A stretch of 25,929 nucleotides of DNA from contig JAHCKJ010000005.1 of assembly GCA_026125835.1 (NCBI GenBank), forward strand, positions 1-25,929. The letters are read 5' to 3'. Below the pieces are notes generated by a model, which saw nothing but the letters and a program-made list of their open reading frames with translations, had not been told where the DNA came from and did no database searches. Below are positions 6,841 to 14,329 of the stretch, piece by piece. This stretch comes from Sphingopyxis sp. (lineage in GTDB: Bacteria > Pseudomonadota > Alphaproteobacteria > Sphingomonadales > Sphingomonadaceae). Position numbers and translations under genes: made by a program. How positions within the stretch are numbered: position 1 is the stretch's first letter; the number at the start of each line of letters is the position of its first letter.

Positions 6841-7704
6841 TTACTTCAACAGCTCGATGGCGAAGGCGCGCACCTCGTCGGCCATGTCGGGGCGCTCGAG
6901 CGCGACCGCCAGATTGGCCTGGATATAGCCGGCCTTCGATCCGCAGTCGTACCGCGCGCCGTCGAACGTCACCGCGTGGAACGGCTGGCTGCCGATCATC
7001 GACGCCATCGCGTCGGTCAGCTGGATCTCGCCGCCCGCGCCCTTTTCATGCCTCTCCAGCACGCGCATTACTTCGGGCTGGAGGATGTAGCGGCCCGAAA
7101 TGATCAGGTTCGACGGCGCGTCGGCGACCGCAGGCTTTTCGACCAGTCCCTTGACCTCGGTCAACGCCCCTTCGCGCGCACCGGGAGCGATCACGCCGTA
7201 ACTCGAAACCTGCTCGCGCGGCACTTCGAGCACCGAGATCAGATTGCCGCCGACCTTGTGATAGGCGTCGACCATCTGCTTCATGCAGCCGGGCGATCCA
7301 TGCATGAACTCGTCGGGCAGGAAGATGGCAAAGGGTTCGTCGCCGACGATATCGCGCGCGCACCAGATCGCATGGCCCAGCCCCATCGGCTCCTGCTGGC
7401 GGACATAGGCGCAATTGCCGGGGCCGAGCCGCGTCGGCGCCAGCACCGACAGGTCCTTGCCGCGCTCGGACATCGTCTTTTCCAGCTCGAACGCGATGTC
7501 GAAATGATCTTCGATCGCACTCTTGCCGCGCCCGGTGACAAAGATCATCTGCTCGATCCCCGCCTCGCGCGCCTCGTCGACGGCGTACTGGATCAGCGGA
7601 CGGTCGACGACCGGCAGCATCTCCTTGGGAATCGCCTTGGTCGCGGGCAGAAAGCGGGTGCCGAGACCGGCGACGGGAAAAACGGCTTTGCGGATCGGTT
7701 TCAT
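6841..7704 (-). CDS. galU: UTP--glucose-1-phosphate uridylyltransferase
   Basis: A 287-residue protein that makes UDP-glucose from UTP and glucose 1-phosphate, supplying surface polysaccharide and lipopolysaccharide synthesis. The nucleotide-binding loop VAGLGTRFLPATKAIPKEML (residues 11-30) carries the GxGTRxLP signature and the lysines of the active site. Further family marks are VDRPLIQYAVDEA, IFVTGRGKSAIEDHFD, LGLGHAIWCA-type MGLGHAIWCARD, FLPDEF (metal-binding Asp), GLVEKP and GGEIQLTDA, and DCGSKAGY near the end. The length is normal for bacterial GalU. The frame continues upstream past yfiB's end, but MKPIRKAVFP is the family start. It lies 62 bases downstream of yfiB on the same strand and may be partly cotranscribed with the c-di-GMP operon; a weak 5-bp hairpin (7743-7766) sits between them. 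Confidence 0.96.
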   Translation of the reverse strand: MKPIRKAVFPVAGLGTRFLPATKAIPKEMLPVVDRPLIQYAVDEAREAGIEQMIFVTGRGKSAIEDHFDIAFELEKTMSERGKDLSVLAPTRLGPGNCAYVRQQEPMGLGHAIWCARDIVGDEPFAIFLPDEFMHGSPGCMKQMVDAYHKVGGNLISVLEVPREQVSSYGVIAPGAREGALTEVKGLVEKPAVADAPSNLIISGRYILQPEVMRVLERHEKGAGGEIQLTDAMASMIGSQPFHAVTFDGARYDCGSKAGYIQANLAVALERPDMADEVRAFAIELLK

Positions 7705-7766
7705 GGGCAGCGGCTTAGCGGGCAAGTGTGACCGGGAAAAGGCCGGACTGACGCAAACTGCTCCGG

Positions 7767-8267
7767 TTAATCGGGCCAGACGATAACGACGACGCGGCGG
7801 TTGTCCTGCCGGCCCTCTTCGGTGTCGTTGCTCGACAAGGGATGATCTTCGCCGCGGCCGACGATCCGGTCGGGCGACAGCGGCATACCCGCTGCCTGCA
7901 TCGGCGCCGCGACCGCATCGGCGCGCGCCTTCGACAACCGCATATTGTAATCCGCTGCGCCGACCGAATCGGTATGTCCCTCGACCCGCGCGTTGGTGAT
8001 GCCGACGCCGACCAGCCGCGACGCGATGCGTTCGATCTGCGCCTGCTGTTCGGCGGAAATCGCACTTTCGTTGGTCTGGAACAACAGGCGTTCGGGCATG
8101 TTCAGCGACCAGTCGAAACCCCGATCGACAAAGCCCTCGGCTTTCAGCACCGCAACCTGTTCGGGCGTAAAGCCGGTCTGCGGCGGCATCGTCTGACACG
8201 CCGTCAACAGCGCGGCGAACGCGATCAGGAACAGGGTGCTGATCCTTCGGGGGATAATATGGGTCAC
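7767..8267 (-). CDS. yfiB: YfiB-like OmpA-domain outer-membrane lipoprotein
   Basis: A 166-residue protein starting at a GTG (8265-8267) with GGAG 8-11 bases ahead. The signal ends in a lipobox LLTAC, giving Cys24 as lipidated residue. The C-terminal half is an OmpA peptidoglycan-binding domain: LLFQTNESAISAEQQAQI, then VEGHTDSVGAADYNMRLS, with the Asp and Arg of the NxxLSxxRA-type motif (LSKARADAV) and GRGEDHPL. In Pseudomonas aeruginosa, YfiB sequesters YfiR at the outer membrane and so frees the cyclase YfiN. The gene order yfiR-yfiN-yfiB here is the same as the Pseudomonas operon, and that order is the main reason for this name over a generic Pal/OmpA label. The 16-base spacing to yfiN supports one transcript. 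Confidence 0.85.
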   Translation of the reverse strand: MTHIIPRRISTLFLIAFAALLTACQTMPPQTGFTPEQVAVLKAEGFVDRGFDWSLNMPERLLFQTNESAISAEQQAQIERIASRLVGVGITNARVEGHTDSVGAADYNMRLSKARADAVAAPMQAAGMPLSPDRIVGRGEDHPLSSNDTEEGRQDNRRVVVIVWPD

Positions 8268-8283
8268 GGCGTCTCTCCGTTGG

Positions 8284-9501
8284 TTATTTCCGGGAACGGC
8301 TACTCAGCTTGTCGGCGTACATGGCGGCGTCGGCCGCGGTCAGCAGCGCGGTCGCGTCGCTGCCGTCGTCGGGATAGACCGCGACCCCGACGCTGACCGA
8401 TGCGCGATAGGTTTCGCCGCCGGGCAAAGCCACGGGCTGCGCGACGCAGTCGCGGATGCGCCGCGCCAGTTCGTCGGTGGCCGTCCCGGCGTGGAGGCGG
8501 TCGACGATCACGATAAACTCGTCACCGCCGATGCGGGCGGCGAAATCATTGTGCCCCAGCGTGTCCTTGATGCATTGCGACATTGCGACCAGCACCGCAT
8601 CGCCGGCGGCATGGCCGAAATTGTCGTTGGCAGCTTTGAAATTGTCGGCGTCGATGAACATCAGCGCAAAGCGGTCGTCCTGCGCCGCAGCGGCGGCGAT
8701 GCGCTGGGCCAGCCGCTGGTCAAAGGATTCGCGGTTGGGCAGCGTCGTCAGCGCGTCGTGCGACGCGCGGTGCGCCAGAACCGCCTTTTCGCTTTCCATA
8801 TGCCCCTGCCAACCCTGCAACTCGTCGAGCAGGGCGTTGATGTCGCCGCCCAGCCGGTCGAGCTCGGCAATGCCCAGCCCCTTGACCCGCTTGTCGAACC
8901 GGCGGTGGAGGCGCACGTCGTGCGCGACGGTCGCGATTTCGTTGAGTGGCTTGACCAGCTCATATTCGAAGCGCCGCGCCAGAAAGATCGTGCCCAGCGC
9001 GGTAATCAACAGGCAGCCGAGCCCGGCGAGCAGACCCAGCCGGACATAATCGACCAGCGTTGAACTGTCGCCCCACACCTCGACCGCGCCGATCGTCGAC
9101 CCGTTGCGCTCGACCTTCACCGCAAAGGGATGGGGAAAAAAGAACCGGCTGAGATGCGGCGCCGGATCGGCGGTCGGCGACGTCCATTGGACGAGCGGTT
9201 GACCGCGATCGTCGACCACCCGCAGCCGCGCAATCCCCGGAATGCGGGTCAAAGGCTCGATGCCCTCGCGGGCGGCCTGCGGGTCGTTGAACACCAGCGC
9301 CGGTTCGACGCCGTAGGCGCCCAGCTGCGCCGCCAGCTCGATATTGCGGTCGGCATAGCCGCGCAGAGCGGTGACCCCGGCCAGCAATATCGTCAGGCCG
9401 GACAGCGCGACGGCGAACAGCGTGATGCCGAAATGAAAGCGCGACAACAGTTTCTGGAGCGTCGTGCGCGCGCCGATGCGTTCGGGAGTTTGGCCGGTCA
9501 T
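8284..9501 (-). CDS. yfiN: YfiN/TpbB-like membrane diguanylate cyclase
   Basis: A 405-residue inner-membrane protein that should make c-di-GMP from two GTP. In order: cytoplasmic N-terminus, first membrane helix (about 25-47), a periplasmic sensor of CHASE8 type (about 48-152, with VEPALVFNDPQAAREG, LRVVDDRGQPL and VEVWGDSSTLVDYV), second helix (about 153-175), a HAMP linker (KPLNEIATVAHDV), then the cyclase domain from about 240. The active site ARIGGDEF puts GGDEF at 325-329, with DADNFKAANDNFGHAAGD as the metal/substrate loop. The usual product-inhibition RxxD just before the active site reads GHND (316-319), so the arginine is absent. The start overlaps the stop of yfiR by ATGA. The family is repressed by periplasmic YfiR and released by YfiB. 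Confidence 0.93.
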   Translation of the reverse strand: MTGQTPERIGARTTLQKLLSRFHFGITLFAVALSGLTILLAGVTALRGYADRNIELAAQLGAYGVEPALVFNDPQAAREGIEPLTRIPGIARLRVVDDRGQPLVQWTSPTADPAPHLSRFFFPHPFAVKVERNGSTIGAVEVWGDSSTLVDYVRLGLLAGLGCLLITALGTIFLARRFEYELVKPLNEIATVAHDVRLHRRFDKRVKGLGIAELDRLGGDINALLDELQGWQGHMESEKAVLAHRASHDALTTLPNRESFDQRLAQRIAAAAAQDDRFALMFIDADNFKAANDNFGHAAGDAVLVAMSQCIKDTLGHNDFAARIGGDEFIVIVDRLHAGTATDELARRIRDCVAQPVALPGGETYRASVSVGVAVYPDDGSDATALLTAADAAMYADKLSSRSRK

Positions 9502-10076
9502 GGCGTCGCTCCGTCGTTGCGCGCGATGCTCAGCACGCGCGGGTCGATCCGCAGCGGCCCGCGCGCGATCGCGTCAAGATTGACCGAAAAGCTCAGGCTC
9601 GTCCCGCGCTCCATCAGGCAAAACATCGCGCCAGAGATACATTGCGCGTCGTCGTCGGTCATCGTCAGCACCGGGCGACCGCGCACCCAGGCGATCAGCT
9701 GGCGGCGGTCGGCGACGGTTGTGCGGCCCAGGAACAGGATGTCGCAATCGGTGCGGCCGATGACCGCTGCGGCGCCCATGCGCCGGACCAGCACAGTCCC
9801 GCTTCCCGGCACGTCGGGTACCAGACGATTGGTCAGTCGCGGGGTGCCGATCACGCACATCGTGCGCGCGCTGTCGGCGGTGTGGTTGGGCCAACGCGCA
9901 TAGCTGATGATGCCGCCGGTCATCCGGTTGACGGCGCGCGCCATGCCGTCGCTGCTGTCCTCGACAATCGTCTGGCTTGCGGTCTGGACCGACATCTGGG
10001 GCGTCGTCATCGACGCGCCGATCAGAAACAGCGATGCCAGCACTTTGCAGCGACCCCCAACCGCGCTTCGACCCAT
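9498..10076 (-). CDS. yfiR: YfiR-like periplasmic repressor of the diguanylate cyclase
   Basis: A 192-residue protein with an N-terminal export signal (about residues 10-35, CKVLASLFLIGASMT). The mature part follows the YfiR (DUF4154) pattern: ISYARWP, MCVIGTPR, CDILFLGRT, PVLTMTDDDAQC, and the closing SFSVNLDAIARGPLRIDPRV. Four cysteines fall at 74, 111, 146 and 153. As I recall it, P. aeruginosa YfiR has cysteines at 71, 110, 145 and 152 forming two disulfides, so the spacing is nearly the same. In that system YfiR holds YfiN inactive in the periplasm and misfolds or lets go under redox or envelope stress. It is the first gene of the operon and overlaps yfiN by four bases. A possible TTGACT promoter lies 44-49 bases upstream. 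Confidence 0.88.
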   Translation of the reverse strand: MGRSAVGGRCKVLASLFLIGASMTTPQMSVQTASQTIVEDSSDGMARAVNRMTGGIISYARWPNHTADSARTMCVIGTPRLTNRLVPDVPGSGTVLVRRMGAAAVIGRTDCDILFLGRTTVADRRQLIAWVRGRPVLTMTDDDAQCISGAMFCLMERGTSLSFSVNLDAIARGPLRIDPRVLSIARNDGATP

Positions 10077-10102
10077 TCTGCCCCGGCGCGGGGGCGTCCG
10101 CT

Positions 10103-10125
10103 AGTCAAAACGACTGGAAAGTCAA
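10103..10125 (-). promoter_or_regulatory. Candidate promoter/operator of the yfiRNB operon
   Basis: On the minus strand two TTGACT copies occur at 10120-10125 and 10103-10108, 17 bases apart. Between them lies the small palindrome GACT-GGAA-AGTC (10112-10123). The distal copy could serve as a -35 element for yfiR, but the matching -10 is poor (TAGCGG). The repeated element could equally be a regulator site. The rest of the gap 10077-10182 shows a perfect TGACGTCA (10133-10140) and a weak CGGGC/GCCCG hairpin (10150-10166) after msrA. Confidence 0.25.
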
Positions 10126-10182
10126 TGAAAAGTGACGTCATGCGGCCATCGGGCAACAGTCGCCCGGCGCCGCCGGAGCGGT

Positions 10183-10719
10183 TCAGCCCTCGCGCAGCCG
10201 GTCGGCGAAGCCCTTGCGCAATTTGGCAAGCTTGGGCGGGATGACCGCCAGGCAATAGGGATTGCGCTGGCCTTCGCCGTCCCAATAATCCTGATGATAA
10301 TCCTCGGCCGGATACCATATCGCTGCGGGCTCGATCGTGGTGACGATCGGATCGGCCCAATCGGCGGCGGCGCGGTCGATCGCCGCGCGCGCGGCCGCTT
10401 CCTGCGCCGCGTCCAACGGGAACAGCGCGCTGCGGTACTGGGTGCCCACGTCGTTGCCCTGGCGGTTCAGCGTCGTCGGGTCGTGCGTCGCGAAATGGAC
10501 GTCGAGCAGGTCGTCCAGGCTGATCACCGCAGGATTAAAGGCAATGCGGATCGCCTCGGCATGGCCGGTGGCTCCGGTGCATACCTGCTTGTATGTGGGG
10601 TTGGCGACATGGCCGCCGGTATAGCCGCTTTCGACCGCCTCGACCCCCGCCAGCGACTTGAACACCGCTTCGGTACACCAAAAGCAGCCTCCGGCGAAAA
10701 TGGCGGTTTCGTGGGTCAT
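10183..10719 (-). CDS. msrA: Peptide-methionine (S)-S-oxide reductase
   Basis: A 178-residue enzyme that reduces methionine-S-sulfoxide in proteins and free methionine, using thioredoxin. The signature GGCFWCTEAVF gives the catalytic Cys12 with a second Cys15, followed by Glu17. Other family marks are SGYTGGHVANPTYKQVCTG, GHAEAIRI, FATHDPTTLNRQGNDVGTQY, YPAEDYHQDYW and the resolving Cys156 in RNPYCLAVIPPKLAKLRK. The length is that of the single-domain enzyme, with no MsrB fusion. The start is fixed by an AAGGA Shine-Dalgarno (10728-10732). It lies 57 bases downstream of the M48 peptidase gene on the same strand. It is cytoplasmic, since no signal peptide is present. Confidence 0.97.
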   Translation of the reverse strand: MTHETAIFAGGCFWCTEAVFKSLAGVEAVESGYTGGHVANPTYKQVCTGATGHAEAIRIAFNPAVISLDDLLDVHFATHDPTTLNRQGNDVGTQYRSALFPLDAAQEAAARAAIDRAAADWADPIVTTIEPAAIWYPAEDYHQDYWDGEGQRNPYCLAVIPPKLAKLRKGFADRLREG

Positions 10720-10776
10720 CGGGTCGATCCTTGGTCGGGGCGTGAGCGGTGCTGTCCAAATAGGGATCGCGGCGCA

Positions 10777-11757
10777 TCATTCCAAGGGCGGCAGCGCGCC
10801 CGTCAACGGCGGGCGCAGCGGTTCGCCGTCGGCTCGCGCTGCCGCAATCACTGCCGCCTCGGCCTGCAGCAGGGCCACGCGCTCGCGCCAGCCGGGGTGG
10901 GTTCCGGCCTGGACCAGCGGCCGTCCCTTGCGCTGCCCGAAGCGCGTCCAGAATCGCGCCGCGGCATCGGGATCATAGCCTGCCCCGGCGAGCAGCCAGA
11001 CCGACAGCCGGTCGGCCTCGATCTCGGTCTGCTTGAACAGCCGCGCGCTGCGGCCGAACTGTTTGCCCAGCCCGCGATCGACTCCGGCGGCGTCGAGCCG
11101 TTCGCGGTGGCGCAGGATGTTGTGCGCCAATTCGTGCGCGATCGCCGCGGCCAGCTCGTCGTCGTCCGGTGCGAAGGCAACCAGCCCCTGATGCACCAGC
11201 ACCATCCGCCCGTCGGCAACCGCGGCCTCGCGGCTGCTTGCCTCGACCCGGAAGTCGCTGACGCAACCCGCGACGGGGGTAAGCGTCGCGGTTTTGCCGG
11301 TCTTTGTTGCGGCAGCCAGCGGAGCCGTCGGCGGCCGCGCGGCGAGCGAAGTTTCGATCGCAGTGATCCGGGCAAAGGGATGATCGTCCGCGCCGTCGGG
11401 AACCGGCTGGTCGCCCAGCGCGGTGATCGCTTGCCCGACCGCCAGCCCGGCAGCCGCGGCCGGCGACGATGGCGCCACGGCGGCGACGAAGGGGGCATCC
11501 CCGTCGCTTGCGCCATAAGCCGCCAGTGCCTCGCCGAGCCGCTCCGGCGCGTAGAGGCGCGGGTCGCCCCACACCCATCCGAACTGCGGCTGCTGCCGCT
11601 CGCACCAGGTGGCATTGGCGGTCGTCAACCGAAAGCCGATCGCTGCGACGCGCGCTTCCTGCGCCGCCAACGTGGCATAGGGCGACGTCGCAGCGCTGGC
11701 AGGCACGGCCTCGAACAGTATCAGACAAGCAAGAATGGCGCAGGCGGTCGATCGCAT
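10777..11757 (-). CDS. Exported M48 family metallopeptidase with PDZ-like segment
   Basis: A 326-residue protein with a signal peptide (MRSTACAILACLILFEAVPA, predicted cleavage after ASA near residue 22). The mature N-terminal region (about 25-165) includes a PDZ-like stretch, VAAVAPSSPAAAAGLAVGQA, and two cysteines (52 and 165) that may pair. The catalytic zinc site is HELAH at 208-212 with Glu209 as the base. The third ligand is expected in QTEIEADRLSVW (Glu245 or Glu247), as in M48 enzymes such as BepA and LoiP. It is likely a periplasmic protein-quality-control peptidase. Immediately downstream is msrA, so an envelope or protein-repair theme is possible but not shown. It is divergent from the heme A synthase gene, with a 103-base gap in which no clear promoter was recognised. 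Confidence 0.88.
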   Translation of the reverse strand: MRSTACAILACLILFEAVPASAATSPYATLAAQEARVAAIGFRLTTANATWCERQQPQFGWVWGDPRLYAPERLGEALAAYGASDGDAPFVAAVAPSSPAAAAGLAVGQAITALGDQPVPDGADDHPFARITAIETSLAARPPTAPLAAATKTGKTATLTPVAGCVSDFRVEASSREAAVADGRMVLVHQGLVAFAPDDDELAAAIAHELAHNILRHRERLDAAGVDRGLGKQFGRSARLFKQTEIEADRLSVWLLAGAGYDPDAAARFWTRFGQRKGRPLVQAGTHPGWRERVALLQAEAAVIAAARADGEPLRPPLTGALPPLE

Positions 11758-11860
11758 GATGGCCGCTTATCAACCCGCGGCTGTCGCGGCCATGAATTTC
11801 CCCGCCGACGCCATTGCCGACCTCTTGCCTATCCTTCGCCAAGCGCCGATAGGGCGGGCG

Positions 11861-12910
11861 ATGACGAACGCCGCCTCCCTGTCCTCGCCCGTTCCCCGTC
11901 AACCCCGCCCCGCGGCGCTCGCGCGCTGGCTGTGGGCGGTCGCGTTGCTGGTCGTGGTCGTCGTCGGGGTCGGCGGAGTTACGCGGCTGACCGAATCGGG
12001 GCTGTCGATCACCGAATGGCGGCCCGTGTCGGGCGTCTTGCCACCCCTCAACGAAGCCGACTGGGTCGAGGAGTTCGAAAAATACAAGCAGATTCCCGAA
12101 TATAAAGAAATCAACCGCGGCATGTCGCTCGACGGGTTCAAGGCGATTTTTTTCTGGGAATGGCTGCACCGCATCCTCGGCCGCGTCGTCGGCCTGGCGA
12201 TGGTGGTGCCGCTCGCCTGGTATGCGTGGCGCCGTGCGATTCCCGCGGGCTATGGCGGCCGCCTGCTCGCGCTGACGTCGCTCGTCGGGCTGCAGGGGGC
12301 AATCGGCTGGTGGATGGTTGCGTCGGGCCTCGAATATCGCGTCGACGTCAGCCATTTCCGGCTCGCCGCGCATCTCTTGACCGCGCTGTTCCTGCTCGCG
12401 GGTCTGGTCTGGACGGCGCGGGATCTCGACGCGCTGGCGCGTGGTCCGTCGGCGCGGCCTGCTCGCCTGACCGGCGGCGGCGTGGCGGTTATCGCGATCC
12501 TGTTCGTGCAACTGCTGCTCGGTGCCTGGGTTGCCGGTCTCAATGCCGGATATGTCGCCAGCAGCTGGCCGTTGATGAACGACCATTTCGTGCCGCAGGG
12601 AATTGAATGGAGCGGCGGCACCTGGTTTGCGCTGACCCACGACCCTTTTCTCCTGCATTTTTTGCACCGCTGGTGGGCGTGGGGCGCGGCGCTGGCATTG
12701 TTGCTGCTTGCGCGCAGCGTCGCGCGGCGCGGCGGGCGGAGCGAGGCGCGCCTGCTGGTCGCCGTTGTCGTGGTGCAGATGGCGCTCGGCATCTGGACGG
12801 TGCTATCGGGCGTGTCGATGTGGGTCGCGGTTGCGCATCAGGTGGTGGGAGCCATTCTTGTCGCGACCGTCGCGGCGGCGCTGCACCGGCTGGGCCGCGC
12901 TGCTGCATGA
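11861..12910 (+). CDS. ctaA: Heme A synthase (COX15/CtaA family)
   Basis: A 349-residue membrane protein with eight predicted helices. It oxidises the C8 methyl of heme O to the formyl group of heme A for aa3-type cytochrome c oxidase. Family marks: VGGVTRLTESGLSITEWRPV near the N-terminus, the EFEKYKQIPEY loop, and the heme-ligand histidines His103 (WEWLHRILGR), His171 (RLAAHLLTA), His269 (HFLHRWWAW) and His326 (VAVAHQVVGA). WPLMNDHFVPQG is also typical of the alphaproteobacterial type. The frame is open upstream to 11735. I chose the ATG at 11861 because the family motif starts about 40 residues later and a GGGCGGG precedes it. The stop overlaps the next gene's start by ATGA, so the secreted protein that follows is coupled to it. 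Confidence 0.95.
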   Translation: MTNAASLSSPVPRQPRPAALARWLWAVALLVVVVVGVGGVTRLTESGLSITEWRPVSGVLPPLNEADWVEEFEKYKQIPEYKEINRGMSLDGFKAIFFWEWLHRILGRVVGLAMVVPLAWYAWRRAIPAGYGGRLLALTSLVGLQGAIGWWMVASGLEYRVDVSHFRLAAHLLTALFLLAGLVWTARDLDALARGPSARPARLTGGGVAVIAILFVQLLLGAWVAGLNAGYVASSWPLMNDHFVPQGIEWSGGTWFALTHDPFLLHFLHRWWAWGAALALLLLARSVARRGGRSEARLLVAVVVVQMALGIWTVLSGVSMWVAVAHQVVGAILVATVAAALHRLGRAAA

Positions 12911-13686
12911 TCGCGTCGGGTGCGGTCGCCGGCGCGCTGCTGGTTGCCGTACCGGCCTTGCCCTCGTCCGCCGACGGGCCGGCAACCGTATCGATGCAAA
13001 CGGCCTTTGCGCCGCCAATTGGTCGCGCGATGACCTATCGTGTGACGACGCGCCGCATTGGTCGCGACGGGTCGCCGATTGACTTCACCCTTGTCTATGC
13101 GCTGCAATGGCAGCGGCTCGGGCGCGGTTATCAGTTGCAGGCCGTGCTCGAAGCGATCGAATCGGACGCGCCGCCGCCGGTCACCCGCGCGCTGACGACG
13201 ATGTTGCAGCCGCTGGTCGGCGAACGGCTCGCCTATCTGGTGCCGGGCGACGGCAGCCGGATCGACCTCGTCGATCCCGAAGGCGTGTGGGCACGCGTGA
13301 CGGCCCGGATCGAGGCGGTCGGGGCGAACGGCAACCGCGAGGAGGGGCGGCGTCTTGCTGCCCTGATCGCCGCGCTGCCTGACGCCGAGCGCGACCGGAT
13401 GGCGACCGCCGACGTCCGCGCGCTGCTTGTTCCGGCAAACGCGATCATCGGCCAGGGCGTTGCGGAGGACGGTGCAGCGGACGGGCCGCTGCGCACCGTG
13501 GTGCGGGTCGAACGGGACGCCCGCGCGGGGTCCGTCCCGCTCCGCATCGACCTGCGCTGGACGATCGACACGACCACCGGCCTCGTCATGCGCGAGCGGC
13601 GACAGAGCTGGGTTACGCCGGTGTCCGGGAGCGAACCGACGCTGGCCGAAGAGCGTTTGCGGGTGCTCGAACCGGCACCTGAGTGA
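12907..13686 (+). CDS. Exported protein of unknown function
   Basis: A 259-residue protein whose ATG overlaps the ctaA stop. The first 22 residues (MIASGAVAGALLVAVPALPS) look like a signal peptide, with cleavage near SADG. The mature part is beta-rich in appearance: PIGRAMTYRVTTRRIGRDGS, VYALQWQRLGRGYQLQAVLE, GERLAYLVPGDGSRIDLVDP, RTVVRVERDA and IDLRWTIDTTTGLVMRERRQ. This gives the impression of a small barrel or of a DUF about turnover or stability of outer-surface proteins. I recognise no catalytic motif and no named family. Coupling to ctaA might mean shared transcription only. A 14-base inverted repeat (GGTAT-N4-ATACC, 13691-13704) follows the stop by a few bases. Confidence 0.7.
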   Translation: MIASGAVAGALLVAVPALPSSADGPATVSMQTAFAPPIGRAMTYRVTTRRIGRDGSPIDFTLVYALQWQRLGRGYQLQAVLEAIESDAPPPVTRALTTMLQPLVGERLAYLVPGDGSRIDLVDPEGVWARVTARIEAVGANGNREEGRRLAALIAALPDAERDRMATADVRALLVPANAIIGQGVAEDGAADGPLRTVVRVERDARAGSVPLRIDLRWTIDTTTGLVMRERRQSWVTPVSGSEPTLAEERLRVLEPAPE

Positions 13687-13690
13687 CCAA

Positions 13691-13704
13691 GGTATCATAA
13701 TACC
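13691..13704. repeat. Short inverted repeat after the exported-protein gene
   Basis: GGTAT and ATACC face each other around CATA, two bases... after the stop region at 13684-13686 (the repeat starts at 13691). It is too short and lacks a T tract, so it is not a convincing terminator. It lies at the start of the 163-base leader region upstream of rplM and could be an operator. Confidence 0.25.
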
Positions 13705-13726
13705 CGTCAGCAAAGCCGCGATATGC

Positions 13727-13755
13727 TTGACTTTCGCGCTCCAAATCGTCATTGG
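13727..13755 (+). promoter_or_regulatory. Candidate rplM-rpsI promoter
   Basis: TTGACT at 13727-13732 is a good -35 element. The -10 expected 17 bases later (13750-13755, CATTGG) is poor. The site would leave a leader of about 90 bases before rplM. That leader has GC-rich inverted segments but no structure I can name as an autogenous ribosomal-protein leader. The rest of the gap to 13837 holds nothing recognisable. Confidence 0.3.
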
Positions 13756-13837
13756 CCCGCTCCGAAGCGCCGCTGCGTCCGCCCTGGACACGCGGTGCAA
13801 CTGTTTCGGGGCGCTGTTGCTCCGGTCCATATCTGTC

Positions 13838-13843
13838 AAGGAG
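13838..13843 (+). promoter_or_regulatory. Ribosome binding site of rplM
   Basis: AAGGAG lies six bases ahead of the ATG at 13850 and fixes that start over any longer upstream frame. Confidence 0.85.
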
Positions 13844-13849
13844 CGTGCC

Positions 13850-14329
13850 ATGAAGGCGCTGACCAAGACGACCGTTTCGGCGAACGCCGCCACGGTCGAA
13901 AAGAAATGGGTGCTGATCGACGCCGAAGGCCTGGTTGTGGGCCGCGTCGCGACGATCATCGCCAACATCCTGCGCGGCAAGCACAAGCCGTCGTTCACCC
14001 CCCACGTCGATTGCGGTGACAATGTCATTGTCATCAACGCGGAGAAGGTGGCGTTCACCGGCAAGAAGCTGCAGGACAAGCGCTATTACAAGCACACCGG
14101 CTATGCCGGCGGCATCAAGGAAACCAGCCCGGCAAAGATCCTCGAAGGCCGTTTCCCCGAGCGCGTGCTCGAAAAGGCCGTCGAACGCATGATCCCGCGC
14201 GGACCGCTCGGCCGCCAGCAGATGCGCAACCTGCGCGTTTTCGCCGGAGCCGAACATCCGCATGAAGGGCAGAACCCCGAAGTGATCGACGTCGCGTCGA
14301 TGAACCGCAAGAACAAGGTGGGTGCATAA
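13850..14329 (+). CDS. rplM: 50S ribosomal protein L13
   Basis: A 159-residue protein of the large ribosomal subunit, slightly longer than the 142-residue E. coli L13 because of an N-terminal extension (MKALTKTTVSANAATVEKKW) and a C-terminal tail, as is usual in alphaproteobacteria. Diagnostic stretches: WVLIDAEGLVVGRVATIIAN, LRGKHKPSFTPHVDCGDNVI, VINAEKVAFTGKKLQDKRYY, then ERVLEKAVERMIPRGPLGRQ and LRVFAGAEHPHEGQNPE. It is followed with a one-base TAATG overlap by rpsI, the standard rplM-rpsI operon of bacteria. The likely promoter lies in the 163-base gap upstream. Confidence 0.98.
   Translation: MKALTKTTVSANAATVEKKWVLIDAEGLVVGRVATIIANILRGKHKPSFTPHVDCGDNVIVINAEKVAFTGKKLQDKRYYKHTGYAGGIKETSPAKILEGRFPERVLEKAVERMIPRGPLGRQQMRNLRVFAGAEHPHEGQNPEVIDVASMNRKNKVGA

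Noticed and set aside
10133..10140. Perfect TGACGTCA palindrome between msrA and yfiR
   Set aside because: An 8-base palindrome is common by chance. No second copy nearby and no known regulator with this site in this setting.
10132..12105. A 657-codon plus-strand frame across msrA and the M48 gene
   Set aside because: It is antisense to two clear genes (GCFWC and HELAH motifs), and its translation is Arg/Gly-rich low-quality sequence. This is a typical GC-rich shadow frame.
10973..12667. A 564-codon minus-strand frame over ctaA and the M48 gene
   Set aside because: It overlaps the real coding frames of both and its product is Arg/Gln/Asp-rich with no motif.
13687..13849. Autogenous ribosomal-protein leader or riboswitch before rplM
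   Set aside because: I could not draw a stable conserved-looking structure, and L13 leader motifs I know do not match. The region is kept only as a weak promoter candidate.
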